In this document: piece after piece, positions 18,581 through 26,949 of the stretch | Numbering within the stretch: the stretch's first letter is position 1 | How the letters are laid out: each line of letters begins with the position of its first letter | NCBI GenBank assembly: GCA_018267965.1 | Contig: JAFDXK010000004.1 | Coordinates: forward strand, 1 to 64,000 | Direction: 5' to 3' | Origin: Bacteroidota bacterium | Lineage (GTDB): Bacteria > Bacteroidota > Bacteroidia > Chitinophagales > Chitinophagaceae | Length of the DNA: 64,000 bases | The notes under the pieces: model-generated | Told to the model about the DNA's origin: nothing | Database searches by the model: none | Seen by the model: the letters and a program-made list of their open reading frames with translations, nothing else | Position numbers and translations under genes: made by a program

Positions 18581-19411
18581 TTATATCGCACCCACTACCA
18601 TTACATCGGTAGGCGTAGGGTTACCACCTTCTTTTTCGAGAGAGATAGCGAAGGCTTGTCCGCCTGTTACAGTCATTGGTACTTTAAACATGGTACCTGC
18701 ATTAGCCACCAAATCGTTAGAAATGACACCCATGCTCACCGGTTTGCCATCCTGTATCACCCAAAGTTGGTATTGCATACCCTTTGGTGGCATCGGCATT
18801 TCATGTATAGCCAAATAGGCATCGCCTTTAGTTTTGCTCCAGAACATCATACTCGTCATAGTATGTCCCGGTTTGGCAGTACGCATTACAATGGTCTTCA
18901 TGCCCGTATCAGCAAGCATAGCCATACCATGGTCATAAGAAGTAGCTTTTGCCAGCATTTGCGATTCCATTTTCTTCATGGAATCTATCCTGGTATTCAA
19001 TAATGCAATTTCAGTATTGCCCTTATTACGTTGTGATAATAAAACAAAGTTGGTCAACACACTCACTGCCACAGCAGCCCAAATAGCTGCCATTTGCCAA
19101 GATGTGCGACGCTGAACAACAGGCGGTGTAAAGTCTACTACTTTATGTGCCTGCCCGTTCGTTTCTTTAGGAAGCGGTTCAGGTTGTTGTGCCTGTATAG
19201 CATCCCATATTTTACCTTCCATAAATGCGGGTGGCTGCACAGCAGTAGCTTCGGCATGTTGTTGCATCGCTAATTCAATAGCCTCAACCTCGGCCACCAG
19301 TTCAGGATACATAGCCATATCAGCCTCTACCGATGCACGCTCATTTTCATTGAGCGCCCCCAGTACGTAAGCTTCTAAAATGCCTGATTCTATGTATTCC
19401 TTTATGTTCAC
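18581..19411 (-). CDS. Membrane anti-sigma factor (RskA-like)
   Basis: The 276-aa protein has the RskA layout. A cytoplasmic N-terminal helical region (residues 1-100; ILEAYVLGALNENERASVEA is typical of the sigma-binding part) is followed by one transmembrane helix (about 105-126), a short coiled segment, and a periplasmic C-terminal RskA domain (about 140-276, including MFWSKTKGDAYLAI and YQLWVIQDGKPVSMG). It probably sequesters the ECF sigma factor encoded 10 bp upstream. In known RskA systems the release signal involves proteolysis of the anti-sigma factor; the signal here is unknown. The sigma-then-anti-sigma order is normal. Confidence 0.87.
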   Translation of the reverse strand: MNIKEYIESGILEAYVLGALNENERASVEADMAMYPELVAEVEAIELAMQQHAEATAVQPPAFMEGKIWDAIQAQQPEPLPKETNGQAHKVVDFTPPVVQRRTSWQMAAIWAAVAVSVLTNFVLLSQRNKGNTEIALLNTRIDSMKKMESQMLAKATSYDHGMAMLADTGMKTIVMRTAKPGHTMTSMMFWSKTKGDAYLAIHEMPMPPKGMQYQLWVIQDGKPVSMGVISNDLVANAGTMFKVPMTVTGGQAFAISLEKEGGNPTPTDVMVVGAI

Positions 19412-19421
19412 TTTCGTTTTA

Positions 19422-19973
19422 TCAGTTATTATTATAATATTCTCTTAATATTTGTAAGGCTGCCCGCATGCGGGTTTTTACTGTGCCTAACGGTATTTCA
19501 AGGGTTTTTGCAATCTCTTCCATCGTGAAACCTTTGTAATAAGCCAGGTTCACTATCACCTGGTAATCCTGCTTCAGTTCCGCCACTGCATCTTTCAAGC
19601 CTATAGTATCCGTCATCTGCTCTGTTTTCATTCCTTCACTCACATTATATACGGCATCTTCGCCGGTATGGATTTTACCCTTCATAATTTCACCCTTCGA
19701 ACGCAATTTGTCAATTGCTGCATTACGGGCTATGTTTATCATCCAGGTATAAATCCTTCCTTTGCCGGGGTTGTACTGCTCTATATTATTCCAAATCTTT
19801 ACAAATACTTCCTGCAATACATCCTGAGCGGTTTGATCGTCGGTTATCACTTTTTTTATCACACCATATAACACGCCGGAATAATTAGCGTACAGGGAAT
19901 TGAACGCATCCCTGCTTTGCTGTTTCAGCAGCATCACTAATTCATCCTCTTGATATGTGTATATGGGTGACAA
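19422..19973 (-). CDS. ECF-type RNA polymerase sigma factor (SigK-like)
   Basis: This 183-aa sigma factor has region 2 (DVLQEVFVKIWNNIEQY and GRIYTWMINIARNAAIDKLR) and region 4 (FTMEEIAKTLEIPLGTVKTR, a helix-turn-helix for the -35 element), with no regions 1 or 3, as expected for group IV factors. Its membrane anti-sigma factor is directly downstream. It lies 27 bp after def, so it may be transcribed together with dnaG-ruvX-def, or from a promoter it recognises itself. Target genes cannot be read from this window. Confidence 0.92.
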   Translation of the reverse strand: MSPIYTYQEDELVMLLKQQSRDAFNSLYANYSGVLYGVIKKVITDDQTAQDVLQEVFVKIWNNIEQYNPGKGRIYTWMINIARNAAIDKLRSKGEIMKGKIHTGEDAVYNVSEGMKTEQMTDTIGLKDAVAELKQDYQVIVNLAYYKGFTMEEIAKTLEIPLGTVKTRMRAALQILREYYNNN

Positions 19974-20000
19974 GCTATAATTCTATTCTAAAAGTATATC

Positions 20001-20579
20001 TTATTTAGGAAAAAGCATTTTATAATCTGTCTTTACTTTTCCGGCACTGATATCATCCAGTTTCTTCTTTATCAATTTACGTTTCAGCATCGGCAGGTAA
20101 TCTATAAACAACTTACCTTCTATATGGTCATACTCATGCTGAATAACCCTCGCCGTAATGCCTTTAAATTCCGCTTCATGTTCCTTAAAGTTTTCGTCTA
20201 AATAACTGATGCGTACTACTGGTTTCCTATGTACATCTTCACGTACTTTTGGTATACTTAAACACCCTTCATTATATGCCCATGGTTCACCCTCTTCTTC
20301 GATAATATGTGCATTGATGAAAACCGTTTTTATTGGTTTCTCATCAGGATATTGTTTCCTGTCCTCATCATCAAAATTCTCCACTATCTGTTCTGTATCT
20401 ACTACAAACAAGCGTATGCCCCTGTTGATTTGGGGGGCAGCTAAGCCTACACCATTACTCTTGTACATGGTTTCCCACATATCAGCAATCAGTTTCTTCA
20501 ATTCCGGGTAATCCGGTGTAATATCTTCACACTCTTTGCGCAATATCGGGTGTCCGTATGCTACTACTGGTAAAATCAT
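20001..20579 (-). CDS. def: Peptide deformylase
   Basis: This 192-aa metalloenzyme removes the formyl group from the N-terminal Met of new proteins. All three motifs are intact: GVGLAAPQ (43-50), EGCLS (104-108; Cys106 binds the metal) and HEYDH (148-152; two His ligands and the catalytic Glu). The acidic insert around residues 66-80 (ENFDDEDRKQYPDE) is longer than in Escherichia coli. It follows ruvX by 36 bp, and a -7 box lies in the gap, so it may have its own promoter inside the larger run. Confidence 0.95.
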   Translation of the reverse strand: MILPVVAYGHPILRKECEDITPDYPELKKLIADMWETMYKSNGVGLAAPQINRGIRLFVVDTEQIVENFDDEDRKQYPDEKPIKTVFINAHIIEEEGEPWAYNEGCLSIPKVREDVHRKPVVRISYLDENFKEHEAEFKGITARVIQHEYDHIEGKLFIDYLPMLKRKLIKKKLDDISAGKVKTDYKMLFPK

Positions 20580-20603
20580 TAATATAAACTATTGTAAAGT
20601 GTG

Positions 20604-20611
20604 CAAAAATA
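20604..20611 (-). promoter_or_regulatory. -7 box upstream of def
   Basis: Read leftward, the site is TATTTTTG, matching TAnnTTTG, 24 bp before the def ATG and in the ruvX-def gap. No -33 box at the usual spacing. Confidence 0.4.
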
Positions 20612-20615
20612 CGAA

Positions 20616-21029
20616 TTAAGCCCGGCTTTCGAGGTATTCCTGCAACATAATTACAGCACTTACCTTATCTACGAGTCCTTTGTCTTCCCGGTTTTTCTTA
20701 TTCAGCCCCATTTGGCTTATGGCCTGGGATGCCATTTTAGAAGTGAGCCTCTCATCCTGCTTAATAATGGGTAGTGAAGGGAATACTTTTTCGAAATTCC
20801 TGATGAACTTTTCTACCAGCGGGGTAGCATCTGTAGGCGTTTCATCAAAATTGAGCGGATAGCCAATAATCACTTTCTCTACTTCCTCTTTAGCAAAATA
20901 TTGTTTGAGATAATAAATTACACTTTCCGAATCGATGGTATCTAAGGCGGTGGCTATGATTTGTAAAGGGTCGGTCACAGCGAGGCCCGTTCTCTTTTTG
21001 CCATAGTCTATCGCCAATATCCTAGCCAT
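20616..21029 (-). CDS. ruvX: YqgF/RuvX-family nuclease (putative pre-16S rRNA nuclease)
   Basis: This is a 137-aa RNase H-fold protein. The first strand ILAIDYGKKRTGLAVTDP carries the catalytic Asp, followed by VIIGYPLN, ERLTSK and DKVSAVIMLQEYL with the C-terminal acidic residue. Family members are annotated as Holliday-junction resolvase-like or, with better evidence, as nucleases completing 16S rRNA 5'-end maturation. Its start overlaps the end of dnaG by 8 bp, indicating translational coupling. Confidence 0.92.
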   Translation of the reverse strand: MARILAIDYGKKRTGLAVTDPLQIIATALDTIDSESVIYYLKQYFAKEEVEKVIIGYPLNFDETPTDATPLVEKFIRNFEKVFPSLPIIKQDERLTSKMASQAISQMGLNKKNREDKGLVDKVSAVIMLQEYLESRA

Positions 21030-22965
21030 TCGTTTTCAGTTGTTTAACGATGACAGTACCCATCTTCTTCAATATCTCCGTTTCGGTTTGTTTCAGTTCA
21101 ATGTGTTTCTTCTGCAGTGCCTGCATTCTCGCCATATCTTTCTCCAGCATTATTCTATTAAGGATTTCCGATTGCACCACTTTTATTTTCTTCAATTCGA
21201 AATAACTGATGGTGCTTTCTACTTCGTTCACATAATTCAACTCTCCATTAAGTGTTTCAATACCAAAACTCTCCTTCCATTTAGGACTGATGTCTGTTCT
21301 AGTACTAAATAGTGAGGCCATTTTTTGTTGCATTGCAGCATCAGGATTGCCTGTAAAATATTTCAAATCAGGATGCTTCCCGTAATGCTGCAAGTAGCTG
21401 TAATAATCATCAAATATCCTCTTTGCAGATTCATCTTCTATCAACTCAGAATCAACTGTAGTAATAATAAAATCTGCTACATGTGCATAACCATCCATTG
21501 GCCTGTGTCCCAATTCAATTAACACCCTCACCAACTCCCATTCCTGTTCTACATTGTCCGGAATTTTTGAAGCATGTTCAAATGGTTTTTCCTCTATTAG
21601 ATTGGCTTCTTGCTGAGTTTCCTTTTTGCCATCATATTTCCTGTCCTGTTCTACCCTGTCACGTATATATTTATTGACAAGGGTTACCAGCTTATTCTCA
21701 TCTACCTGTAATCTCCTTGCAGCTTCACGAACATAGTAATCCTGCAAGGCAAAATCTTCTGCTTTATTAATGCGCGATACACTCTCAGCTATTTCATTTA
21801 CCAATTTCGACTTACGCACAGGGTCATCACCGGCTTCTTTCATGCCGACTTCCATGCGGAAGTTGATAATATCCTGCTTATGCGATTTCACATACTCATG
21901 AAATGCCTGTGCCCCTTGCTTTTGTATAAAACTATCAGGGTCATCCCCTTCAGGAAACAACACCAGCTTTACATTAAAGCTCTGCGACAGTGCCATATCC
22001 AATCCACGCAATGCAGCTTTTACGCCTGCAGCATCACCATCATATAATATCGTAAGGTTCTTAGTAAGTTGTCCTATCAATCGCAACTGGTCTTCAGTAA
22101 GCGATGTACCACTACTGGCAACAACGTTTTCTACCTGTCCCTGGTGCAGTGAGATAACGTCTGTATATCCTTCTACCAAAAAGCACTCATCCAGTTTACT
22201 GATTGCATTACGGCTTTGGTACATGCCATAGAGCGTACGGCTTTTATTGTATAACTCATTCTCCGGTGTATTGATATACTTCGGAGCCCTGTCGTTTGTT
22301 TTTAAAATACGTGCGCCAAAACCCAGTATGCGCCCTGTCATACTTTGAATCGGAAATATCACACGTCCCCTATATATATCATAGTGTCCACGTTGCCCGC
22401 TTTTCACAAAGCCCGCTTTCTCCAGCAGTTCATCACTATATCCTTTTTGGTGTGCAGCAGTATAAAATGCTTCGCCACTTTCAGGGTTGTAACCTAACCT
22501 GAATTTCTCTATCGTTTCCTTACTAAATCCCCTGTGCTTAAAATAGCTTAACCCAATATCTTGTCCTTCTTCCGTGTTCAATAAAGTATCGTGAAAATAA
22601 CCAGCAGCATATTCATTCAATATGCGGAGTCCATCCTGTGCTAATTGTTGCTGTTGTTGCTCAGGTGTACGTTCAGTTTCTTCCAGTTGGATTTTATAAT
22701 AATCAGCCAGCCAGCGTATCGCTTCAGGATAAGTCAACTTTTCATGCTCCTGTACAAAAGTCACCACATTACCACCCTTTCCACAGCCGAAACACTTGAA
22801 TAAGCCTTTCGCACCCGAGACGGTGAAAGAAGGTGTTTTCTCATTATGAAACGGGCAATTAGCTATGTAATTGACCCCACGTTTTTTAAGACGCAGAAAT
22901 TGCCCCAATACGTCCACAATATCCGCACGGTTCATCACTTCCTGTATAGAGGCGGGAGAAATCAT
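21022..22965 (-). CDS. dnaG: DNA primase
   Basis: This 647-aa primase makes RNA primers for replication. The N-terminal CHC2 zinc site is intact (Cys37, His40, Cys58, Cys61 in CPFHNEKTPS and CFGCGKGG). The core contains KFRLGYNPES, GFGARIL, the Toprim Glu in FLVEGYTDVI and the metal-binding ILYDGDAAGVKAALRG. The C-terminal ~200 residues form a helical helicase-interaction region. It heads the dnaG-ruvX(-def) unit and begins 49 bp after the preceding secreted-protein gene. This is not the rpsU-dnaG-rpoD arrangement of gammaproteobacteria. Confidence 0.95.
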   Translation of the reverse strand: MISPASIQEVMNRADIVDVLGQFLRLKKRGVNYIANCPFHNEKTPSFTVSGAKGLFKCFGCGKGGNVVTFVQEHEKLTYPEAIRWLADYYKIQLEETERTPEQQQQQLAQDGLRILNEYAAGYFHDTLLNTEEGQDIGLSYFKHRGFSKETIEKFRLGYNPESGEAFYTAAHQKGYSDELLEKAGFVKSGQRGHYDIYRGRVIFPIQSMTGRILGFGARILKTNDRAPKYINTPENELYNKSRTLYGMYQSRNAISKLDECFLVEGYTDVISLHQGQVENVVASSGTSLTEDQLRLIGQLTKNLTILYDGDAAGVKAALRGLDMALSQSFNVKLVLFPEGDDPDSFIQKQGAQAFHEYVKSHKQDIINFRMEVGMKEAGDDPVRKSKLVNEIAESVSRINKAEDFALQDYYVREAARRLQVDENKLVTLVNKYIRDRVEQDRKYDGKKETQQEANLIEEKPFEHASKIPDNVEQEWELVRVLIELGHRPMDGYAHVADFIITTVDSELIEDESAKRIFDDYYSYLQHYGKHPDLKYFTGNPDAAMQQKMASLFSTRTDISPKWKESFGIETLNGELNYVNEVESTISYFELKKIKVVQSEILNRIMLEKDMARMQALQKKHIELKQTETEILKKMGTVIVKQLKTNG

Positions 22966-23014
22966 TATGCTAAGTTAACTAATAGCTGAAGAAGCTACAA
23001 TCATATTAATATCC

Positions 23015-23926
23015 CTAATAACTAAGGCTGGTGGCGAATTTAACCCGCTCTCTGCCTTTAGTAAACACATGCCAGTTACCATCATATTCTATGCGATTGG
23101 GCAGCATTTTACCATGTGTATGTGTCATCCGTACTTTCATACGCACATCAAAATCGTACACCAGTGTTTTATAGGATAAAGAATAATCACGAGCAACAAT
23201 GGAATAATCTGATTTCCTGAACCAGGTAGTAAAATCATTATACACTACATCCTTTATGTGTTCTTTTTTGGGAATGGCTTTAAACACATAACAATCTTCT
23301 CCTTCATACTCATCAGACAATAATTTGAAGTCGTACATTTTTGCAACGTCCGGGTCGAAAATATTGCTCTTGTCCCCCATCAACGGTATACCTTTTACTT
23401 TACCTCCGGGGTTAAACATCAGTTGTTTCAGCTTATAACTGTTCGATTCATTTTTGCTGTTACCTGCTTTTTTCAAGGCCCCAACCACTACGTCATCCTC
23501 TCCACATTTTTTGCCTTCTGTAAAAAACAAGAAAGCATAGAGTTCTGCAGTGTAATAATTATACTGATGCTTACGGTTATAAAAATCTCCTGTTGTTTTT
23601 TCTTCCAGCACATCCATGGTTCGGCATCCATTCGCTACTTTCTGTTTGGTCTTGCTGTATAGAGACGCCTGTACTTTTCCTTTTTTATCGTACACTTTGA
23701 TATCATTCAGTGCAGTGTATGAAACGATGTGCAGACTGCGAAAAGCTTTGTAAAAAGTGGTATCATTCCTCACTCTGCGAATAAACCCCTGTACATCAAA
23801 TCCTTTGCGCACGGCCTTCACTACATAATCGTCCATTCTTATGGGCTGTGAAAAAATACTGCTGTCTTTGGATTGCGCAATAGCCAATTGCGATATAAAA
23901 ACCAGTATGAATGCTATCTTATACAT
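23015..23926 (-). CDS. Secreted protein of unknown function, downstream of ispD
   Basis: This 303-aa protein has a signal peptide (1-17, ISQLAIAQ) and is therefore periplasmic or on the outer membrane. The mature part alternates short beta strands and ends RVKFATSLSY. The pattern of paired strands with a final aromatic residue recalls Bacteroidota periplasmic proteins with a LolA/lipoprotein-carrier-like half-barrel, but I cannot assign a family. The gene start overlaps ispD by 8 bp, so it is translationally coupled to it. Confidence 0.7.
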   Translation of the reverse strand: MYKIAFILVFISQLAIAQSKDSSIFSQPIRMDDYVVKAVRKGFDVQGFIRRVRNDTTFYKAFRSLHIVSYTALNDIKVYDKKGKVQASLYSKTKQKVANGCRTMDVLEEKTTGDFYNRKHQYNYYTAELYAFLFFTEGKKCGEDDVVVGALKKAGNSKNESNSYKLKQLMFNPGGKVKGIPLMGDKSNIFDPDVAKMYDFKLLSDEYEGEDCYVFKAIPKKEHIKDVVYNDFTTWFRKSDYSIVARDYSLSYKTLVYDFDVRMKVRMTHTHGKMLPNRIEYDGNWHVFTKGRERVKFATSLSY

Positions 23927-24599
23927 TCGCCTCTCTTGCTTTTAGCAATGCCTCTGCCACTATCATGTCCTCAGGAGTAGTCACCTTAATATTACTGCGC
24001 TCACCTTCTACCAAATGCACCTCATCGCCATAAGCCTCTACCACAGTAGCCTCATCGGTAAAAGCATTTTGATATTCCTGTTCAAAAGCCGGGAGTATAA
24101 TATCAGAACGGAATGTTTGCGGTGTTTGAATAATACGCATCTGTTCCCTGTCTATCGGACGACTGTCCTCGTCTTCTATAATACGCATACTATCTGCCAC
24201 AGGTATAGCTGGAATTGCAGAACCTTTTTCTACTGCTTGCTCATAACAGCGTTGTATCAATGCAGTGCTTGCCAATGGGCGAACACCATCATGCACAAAT
24301 ATTATACTGTCAGGCTCTGTTACCTTCAATCCATTTTGCACACTATGAAAACGCGTCTCACCTCCAGTTACAATCGTTATATCTATCCGTTCCGGGAAAG
24401 ATTGCAGTACCATTTGAGCATAGCTCAATTGCTCCTGCGGCAGCACTAACACCAAATGCATATCTGCATAAGCATCTTTGAATGCTTTAATGGTATGATA
24501 TAAGATTGGGTGTCCGTTCAACGGTAAAAACTGCTTGGGCAATGCACTACCCATACGTACTCCTTTACCCCCCGCTACTATGACTGTGTATTTCTTCAT
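23919..24599 (-). CDS. ispD: 2-C-methyl-D-erythritol 4-phosphate cytidylyltransferase
   Basis: This 226-aa enzyme joins CTP and methylerythritol 4-phosphate in the MEP isoprenoid pathway. The nucleotide-binding N-terminus VAGGKGVRMGSALPKQFLPL is intact, followed by ILYHTIKAF, VTGGETRFHSV (usually GGxxRxxSV), FVHDGVRPL, AIPVADSMR, IQTPQTFR, the FTDEATVVE stretch and the C-terminal EGERSNIKVTTPEDM. Its ATG overlaps the upstream stop as ATGA, and its end overlaps the next start by 8 bp, placing it inside a tightly coupled leftward operon. Confidence 0.94.
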   Translation of the reverse strand: MKKYTVIVAGGKGVRMGSALPKQFLPLNGHPILYHTIKAFKDAYADMHLVLVLPQEQLSYAQMVLQSFPERIDITIVTGGETRFHSVQNGLKVTEPDSIIFVHDGVRPLASTALIQRCYEQAVEKGSAIPAIPVADSMRIIEDEDSRPIDREQMRIIQTPQTFRSDIILPAFEQEYQNAFTDEATVVEAYGDEVHLVEGERSNIKVTTPEDMIVAEALLKAREANV

Positions 24600-25345
24600 T
24601 TATCTTGTACTATATCTAAATAACCAAAATATTGGTATTTAACCTTCGGTTGACCATTTTCAAACACCATCTTTTTAAAATTCAAGAATGGTTTCTTATT
24701 AGCATTCAAAGTTCCGACACTAATTTCTAATAGTGTATAATCTGAATTGTGATATTTAAGCATAGATTCTGCATCTCCAGTCTCTCTTCTCCATGTGTAA
24801 CCATGCCAATATAATGGGTCATTTTCTTTTGTTTGTGTTTCCCTGTTATATGGCAATTCAATTCCCATAAATAGAACTGATTTATTTCTCAAGTCAATAT
24901 TTACATCATTCCATGTTGACAATACTCCATTCCCATTAAATCTAATTTTATTGTCTTTTTGAATTATTTCAAAAAATTCAGTCTTAACTACTTTAAATTT
25001 AGTGTCTTTCTCAACCGTAAACTTTTTTGAAAGTTTATCATACTCTTCTTTTGTTATACCAAGTCTTTCATCGTATGGCAATGGAGTCTCGTTCTTATGC
25101 CGTACAGTATATTCTGCAAACCATTTGCTATTGCTGTTTACTGCTATTGCAAAACGTCTTGTAATATCTTCTATATCCTTGGGAACATCTACATCAAGTA
25201 TTTGAAAGTTATATTTACCTGTTTCTAAAATCACTTCAACTACATTAATTGCACTAACAGATTTAGACTGTAAGTCTTGACAGTTTCCATATAAATATGA
25301 AAACATAAACACAAAAATCAGTTTAATTATTTTCATAATATACAT
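24596..25345 (-). CDS. Secreted or lipoprotein-like unknown between POT transporter and ispD
   Basis: The 249-aa product has a hydrophobic N-terminus (KIIKLIFVFMFSYLYGNCQ) that could be a signal peptide, with a Cys near residue 22 that is not in a classical lipobox. The mature part has beta-rich stretches (KYNFQILDVDVP; YTLLEISVGTLNA; YQYFGYLDI) but no family I recognise. Two starts are possible: the first ATG overlaps the transporter stop as TAATG, while an ATG 9 bp later gives a tighter signal peptide. The gene is visibly more AT-rich than its neighbours, yet couples to ispD by an ATGA overlap. Confidence 0.65.
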   Translation of the reverse strand: MYIMKIIKLIFVFMFSYLYGNCQDLQSKSVSAINVVEVILETGKYNFQILDVDVPKDIEDITRRFAIAVNSNSKWFAEYTVRHKNETPLPYDERLGITKEEYDKLSKKFTVEKDTKFKVVKTEFFEIIQKDNKIRFNGNGVLSTWNDVNIDLRNKSVLFMGIELPYNRETQTKENDPLYWHGYTWRRETGDAESMLKYHNSDYTLLEISVGTLNANKKPFLNFKKMVFENGQPKVKYQYFGYLDIVQDK

Positions 25346-26841
25346 TATTTCACATCACCCATCATCTTCTTGATGAGTGGTGATATTGCAAGTAGAACAA
25401 TGCCTCCAACAAGTGCATATATCGCCAGTTGCTTATACCCTGCCGTATATACAAGCAGTTTTTCGGCTGCAGTTGCTTTTTCATTGCCCCCTGATATACC
25501 CGCACCTAATATACCTGCAGCATATTGTCCATAGGCACTGGCAAGGAACCAAAGGCCCATCATCATGCCCCATAGTTTCTTTGGCGCCAGTTTGGTCATG
25601 AGTGATAATCCTATAGGTGATAAACATAATTCACCAAATGTCAGTACCAGCCACGCTATTGTAAATATGTCCTGTGAAGTTTTACCCGTTGCATCTGCAA
25701 AAAATCTCGTTGAATAAAAAATATAGAACCCTCCTGAAAGGAATAAAAATGATATACCAAACTTCACAACAGAATTAGGTTCTTTTTTGCGGTTAGCCAA
25801 CCATATCCATATCAATCCTACTATCCAGCTGAATATGATTACAAAAACCGAGTTCGAAGCATTATTCCACGCATTGGGGTCTACCTTCAGCATCCCACCT
25901 AACAAAGAATCATGCAGATTATTCAATGCAAACAAACTTAACGACCCGCCGCTTTGTTCAAAGAATGCCCAGAACAGTATAGAGAACAAGCTGAATAAAA
26001 TAGCTGCCCACATTTTTTTACGTTCATCTGCAGTCAGTTTGGTCATTTCATAAAACAGGTATATTAAAGTAAGCGGCCCGATAGTGTACATGAAATAATC
26101 GGTATACTCCGTTTTACTCACCATTACTTTTAATAAAGGAATACATGCTATGGAAAGAATAAACGTCCCTATCTCATACATCCTTCTTTTATTTATTGCC
26201 CAATCTTTGAGTGGTGATAACCCTATAGGACCAAGTGTTCTTTGTGTAAAAATGAATGTGACTAATCCTATTATCATCACAATACCCGCAAAAGAAAATG
26301 CCAGATTCCATGAATATTCCTTACCTATCCATACGCAAGCCAATCCGCCTAACAAAGCACCTAGATTGATACCAGTATAAAATAACCCAAAACCAGCATC
26401 ACGCCTGTTATCTCCGGGCTTATATAAATCGCCCACCATGGTAGAAATATTAGGCTTGAAAAAGCCAGTACCAACAATGGTAAAGCAAGTACCTATATAG
26501 AAAAACTCTTTAGGATTAGATGCTATAATAAAACTGCCTATTATCATTAAAATTCCACCCCAGAACAATGATTTGCGAAAGCCCAGTATTTTATCAGCAA
26601 ATAAACCACCTATAAATGTGAATGCATAAATGAATGCCTGTATAGCACCATATTGCAGGTTAGCTTTTTCTTCATTGATCATCAGTTGCGTCACCATAAA
26701 AACGGTTAGCATTCCACGCATGCCGTAAAAGCAAAAACGTTCCCACATTTCTGTAAGAAAGAGATACCATATCTGCTTAGGATATTGCCCTTTAAAATCC
26801 TGTATCTGTTCTAATGTCAGTTCCTGCGACATAACCATCAT
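25345..26841 (-). CDS. POT-family proton-coupled peptide transporter, copy 1
   Basis: This 498-aa inner-membrane symporter is predicted to import di- and tripeptides with protons. The POT signature is present early (EMWERFCFYGMRGMLTVFMV, with the ExxERF element). About 14 hydrophobic segments follow, including GTGFFKPNISTMVGDLY and FTFGELCLSPIGLSLMTKLAP, both typical of the family. Three ATG codons (26841, 26838, 26832) could start it; MSQEL at 26832 most resembles the neighbouring paralog. The loop before the last helix is short, unlike in the upstream copy. It is the first gene of the coupled transporter-unknown-ispD-unknown unit. Confidence 0.9.
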   Translation of the reverse strand: MMVMSQELTLEQIQDFKGQYPKQIWYLFLTEMWERFCFYGMRGMLTVFMVTQLMINEEKANLQYGAIQAFIYAFTFIGGLFADKILGFRKSLFWGGILMIIGSFIIASNPKEFFYIGTCFTIVGTGFFKPNISTMVGDLYKPGDNRRDAGFGLFYTGINLGALLGGLACVWIGKEYSWNLAFSFAGIVMIIGLVTFIFTQRTLGPIGLSPLKDWAINKRRMYEIGTFILSIACIPLLKVMVSKTEYTDYFMYTIGPLTLIYLFYEMTKLTADERKKMWAAILFSLFSILFWAFFEQSGGSLSLFALNNLHDSLLGGMLKVDPNAWNNASNSVFVIIFSWIVGLIWIWLANRKKEPNSVVKFGISFLFLSGGFYIFYSTRFFADATGKTSQDIFTIAWLVLTFGELCLSPIGLSLMTKLAPKKLWGMMMGLWFLASAYGQYAAGILGAGISGGNEKATAAEKLLVYTAGYKQLAIYALVGGIVLLAISPLIKKMMGDVK

Positions 26842-26897
26842 TTTATTACACTACCAAAATAGAATTTATTTCCGACTAACGTCTTTTCTACCCCCTA

Positions 26898-26928
26898 TAA
26901 AAAACATCCCCGCTCAATGGCGGGGATG
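26898..26928 (-). terminator. Terminator after POT transporter copy 2
   Basis: CATCCCCGC / GCGGGGATG is a perfect 9-bp stem with a 6-nt loop. Read leftward it is followed by TTTTTT, and it lies 21 bp past the stop codon at 26950, so the two transporter genes are separate units. Confidence 0.9.
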
Positions 26929-26949
26929 TGAAATATAATATCAGCAAGA

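Noticed and set aside
24015-24481. Plus-strand frames of 144 and 88 codons opposite ispD
   Set aside because: ispD is complete and conserved; these frames are Cys/His/Tyr-rich antisense artefacts.
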